Shown piece after piece: positions 62,015-64,000 of a stretch of DNA of 64,000 bases. Position 1 is the first letter of the stretch; each line of letters begins with the position of its first letter. This DNA comes from Kiritimatiellia bacterium. Lineage in GTDB: Bacteria; Verrucomicrobiota; Kiritimatiellia; PWTM01. Below the pieces are notes generated by a model. The model was not told the DNA's origin. It saw only the letters and a program-made list of their open reading frames with translations, and made no database searches. The translations under genes were made by a program, and so were the position numbers. The DNA is taken from positions 1 through 64,000 of the forward strand of contig JAOACR010000018.1 of assembly GCA_026417735.1 (NCBI GenBank). Direction: 5' to 3'.

Positions 62015-63099
62015 CGAGCCTGCCTCCCCGGCCGCAGATAGTGCATCACCATGCCGATGGCCATTAGCGCGGTGGCCAGATAGGGGGCCGGGCGGAAGCG
62101 GTTTTCGCTCACCGCCAGCACCGAGATTTCCCGCCCGTTCGGCGTGTCCATGTACGATGATTGATAGAACGCAAACGGACCATGTAGCAAGGGGCGGTTC
62201 ATCGAAATCACGACCTCCCGGGCGCGGTTGTCCTCCAAGAGCTCCACCCGGCTGCGGAAGCTGCGGGGGAGCCGGGTGTTGGGATGGAAGGCCTTTTCGA
62301 AGTCGAGCAGTCGGATCGTGAAGGGCAGAGGATGGCGTGCGCGGCGGAGCTGGACGTAGACGGTCGCCGGTTCGGTGCCGGCTGGTGGCCCCAGCGCCAG
62401 GGCTTCGCCCTCGCCCAGCAGCGCGATCCGCTGATCGGCGACGCGCAGAACGATGGCCGGCAGGGCGCGCCGCGGATCGGCGGGCACGGGCGCGGGCCGC
62501 AGGTTCTCGGGGGCGGGGCGCGCGGGCAGGTGTGTGGTGTCCACGGAGCGCCAGGCCTGCTCGATCGCCACCGTGCCGAGGGCCGCGGGAAGCGCGATCA
62601 CGAGATCCGGTCGCAGGCCGCGGAACGGATGTGCGGTGATTTGGCGGGAACCGTCGGGCAAGGGGCGGATCACAGCCAGTTCCCACTCTGTTTCCGATAC
62701 CGAGACCGCGGTTTGTTCGCCCTCCGCGAGCACGACGACGGTCTCACGCGCGGACTGGCGGGTGAAAAACGCGCCGAGCATCATCAGCAATAGCCCCAGA
62801 TGTGTCAGCCAGAGCCCGGCGCCGCGGCGCCGCAATCGCACGGCCATCGAGGCCAGCAAATGGATCGTCAGCAGTGCACACGATCCCATCATGCCCGGCA
62901 GCGGCAGGCCAAACGGACCGCGGAACACCCACGAGTGGAAAAAGCGCTGAGTTGCGCCGTGGAGGCCGACCGCCGGGTTCGCCTGCGCGAGGGTGCCCCA
63001 CACGGTTAGCGCGGCCAACCAGAGGAGGCCCGCAACGGTGATGCGCGGGTCGGCGAGGCGGCGGAGCCACGGAGGGGTGTCGCGGCTGTATTCACCCAT
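62011..63099 (-). CDS. resB: ResB-like cytochrome c biogenesis protein
   Basis: Partner of CcsA in System II haem delivery. Membrane helices occur near residues 20-40, 70-90 and 98-112 and at the C-terminus (LATALMAIGMVMHYL). The periplasmic domain ends with the family pattern FEKAFHPNTRLPRSFRSRVEL and GPFAFYQSSYMDTPNG. Length is 362 residues, shorter than Bacillus ResB. It is first of the resB-ccsA pair and divergent from a secreted-protein gene with about 70 bases between. Confidence 0.9.
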   Translation of the reverse strand: MGEYSRDTPPWLRRLADPRITVAGLLWLAALTVWGTLAQANPAVGLHGATQRFFHSWVFRGPFGLPLPGMMGSCALLTIHLLASMAVRLRRRGAGLWLTHLGLLLMMLGAFFTRQSARETVVVLAEGEQTAVSVSETEWELAVIRPLPDGSRQITAHPFRGLRPDLVIALPAALGTVAIEQAWRSVDTTHLPARPAPENLRPAPVPADPRRALPAIVLRVADQRIALLGEGEALALGPPAGTEPATVYVQLRRARHPLPFTIRLLDFEKAFHPNTRLPRSFRSRVELLEDNRAREVVISMNRPLLHGPFAFYQSSYMDTPNGREISVLAVSENRFRPAPYLATALMAIGMVMHYLRPGRQAR

Positions 63100-63173
63100 A
63101 GTATGGGTCTACAGTACCGCACAAAACGGTCGTGAGCGAATTGGGGATCGGGGCTGACGGAAAGGCAGTGCGG

Positions 63174-64000
63174 ATGCGAGGCCGGGCGATGGGTTTGTGC
63201 CGGGTCGGGGCCGTGGGGCTGTGCGCGCTGGTGGCGGCGGCGGAGGGCGGGGGGCGCCCCTATGAGCTGGATTGGGCGGGCCGGACGAATGATTTCTGGC
63301 CACCACTGGAGGATTTTGAGGCGACCGGCCGCACTTGGCAGGTAGAATGCCGCGATGCGCTGGCGCGCTTCGAACGGGTGGAGGAACCCGGCTTGTGGGG
63401 GGCGCGGGTGGGGCGTTTGACCTACCGGGGCACCGGTCCGGGGGCGGAGGTGCGAGTGGTGGCCGATCCGCCGCTGGTGCTGACCGGCGGGTTCGACGCG
63501 GTGACGGTGTGGTGTTACGGCAACACATGGGGGTGGCGCCGCGATCCGACAACACCAAACGTTTCGATATTTGCGATGCTGCGGGATCTTGAGGGCCGCG
63601 CGCACGAGGTGCCGCTGGGGATCGTGAACTGGCAGGAGTGGCATCTGCTCCACCGGCGTTTGAATGCGGCTCAACTCAACGCGCTGCGAGACGGCGGCGT
63701 CATGCTCGGGCTGCGCATCGCGGGCGGCACCAACACGGCGGATCGCTGGTTGGCATTTGACCATCTGGGGGTGCATCGCGAGGCGTTTCCACCGCTCAAG
63801 TTCGCGACGCGGCCGGCTCGCAACCTTTCGCCATGGCCGGGCCAGAATCTCGGCTTGAACACGGGGCCAGGTCGGCTGCCCTTCCCGACCACGCCGACTA
63901 CGATTGCGCCGACGAATCTCACGCCGGAATTTTCGGTCCGGGTCGTGGCGGAGGATCGAACGGCCGTGTTCACGTATGAGGGTGCCGACGGTCGCCTGGT
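63174..64000 (+). CDS. secreted protein, 3' truncated by window edge (jelly-roll-like N-terminal domain)
   Basis: The frame is open from ATG 63174 to the last base, encoding at least 275 residues. GGAAAGG lies about 9 bases before the start; in-frame GTG codons at 63132 and 63168 are alternatives. A signal peptide (CRVGAVGLCALVAAAEGG) is followed by a beta-rich domain (DFWPPLEDFEATGRTWQVECRDA, FDAVTVWCYGNTWGW, VNWQEWHLLHRRL, DRWLAFDHLGVHRE). The pattern suggests a carbohydrate-binding jelly-roll in front of a larger glycoside hydrolase-type protein, but no catalytic motif is visible before the edge. Confidence 0.75.
   Translation, partial: MRGRAMGLCRVGAVGLCALVAAAEGGGRPYELDWAGRTNDFWPPLEDFEATGRTWQVECRDALARFERVEEPGLWGARVGRLTYRGTGPGAEVRVVADPPLVLTGGFDAVTVWCYGNTWGWRRDPTTPNVSIFAMLRDLEGRAHEVPLGIVNWQEWHLLHRRLNAAQLNALRDGGVMLGLRIAGGTNTADRWLAFDHLGVHREAFPPLKFATRPARNLSPWPGQNLGLNTGPGRLPFPTTPTTIAPTNLTPEFSVRVVAEDRTAVFTYEGADGRL

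Overview
The window is a GC-rich bacterial chromosome segment with dense gene packing, many 4-base ATGA/GTGA stop-start overlaps and no phage, IS or CRISPR signature. The gene content suggests a Gram-negative member of the PVC group, most like Kiritimatiellota/Verrucomicrobiota. The evidence is a CSPSR-type sulfatase, a DUF1080 protein, a very large CotH/lamin-tail secreted protein, a TIGR03790-type protein, heptosyltransferase and DUF481 outer-membrane genes, System II cytochrome c maturation, and a MurE with the meso-DAP motif DNPR. The phylum call is inference; no rRNA is present to confirm it.

Layout. 1-4.9 kb: exopolysaccharide/O-antigen genes (truncated DegT aminotransferase, two divergent polyprenyl-phosphate sugar transferases, a WecG/TagA glycosyltransferase). 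5.1-10.4 kb: a D-Ala-D-Ala carboxypeptidase coupled to a methyltransferase, then on the minus strand an M50 protease, a GH5-like hydrolase and a heptosyltransferase. 10.5-17.5 kb: hisC, an SGNH hydrolase, a clan GH-A type glycosidase, an HtrA-like protease and aspS. 17.7-22.4 kb: a sugar-utilisation cluster (AraC regulator divergent from a xylose-isomerase-like protein, a PfkB kinase and an MtlD-like dehydrogenase). 22.4-25.4 kb: asnS, DUF481 and DUF1080 genes on the minus strand.

26.1-38.4 kb is the division/cell-wall (dcw) cluster: mraZ, a 72-codon unknown ORF, rsmH, ftsL, ftsI, murE, murF, mraY, murD, a LysM protein and ftsW. It then runs into a fumarase beta-subunit gene and a small zincin rather than the usual murG-murC-ftsQAZ. 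Upstream of mraZ lies a 0.75 kb gene-free region with two near-palindromic TCCAnGGnTTGGAA boxes and a 10-bp phased GTGTCA array that could be the MraZ operator. 38.4-46.7 kb: a TIGR03790-like protein, a HAD phosphatase and the 1,769-residue CotH protein. 46.8-53.8 kb: tRNA-Arg(ACG), a sulfatase coupled to a photolyase-family protein, an SGNH/CBM9-like protein and a FecCD-type permease/ATPase pair without a visible binding protein. 53.8-63.1 kb (minus strand): a membrane-anchored unknown protein coupled to argH, a Tat-type FAD oxidoreductase, 6-phosphogluconolactonase, a response regulator coupled to a small basic protein, and ccsA/resB. The right edge cuts a secreted-protein gene.

The genes describe a cell that builds DAP peptidoglycan and a heptose-containing envelope, secretes polysaccharide-degrading enzymes, and matures c-type cytochromes by System II. 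I found no single obviously new defence or mobile system. The best leads are the regulatory DNA ahead of mraZ, the small ORF in the dcw cluster, the metabolic genes welded to ftsW, and a gene-free region near 60.1 kb rich in inverted repeats.
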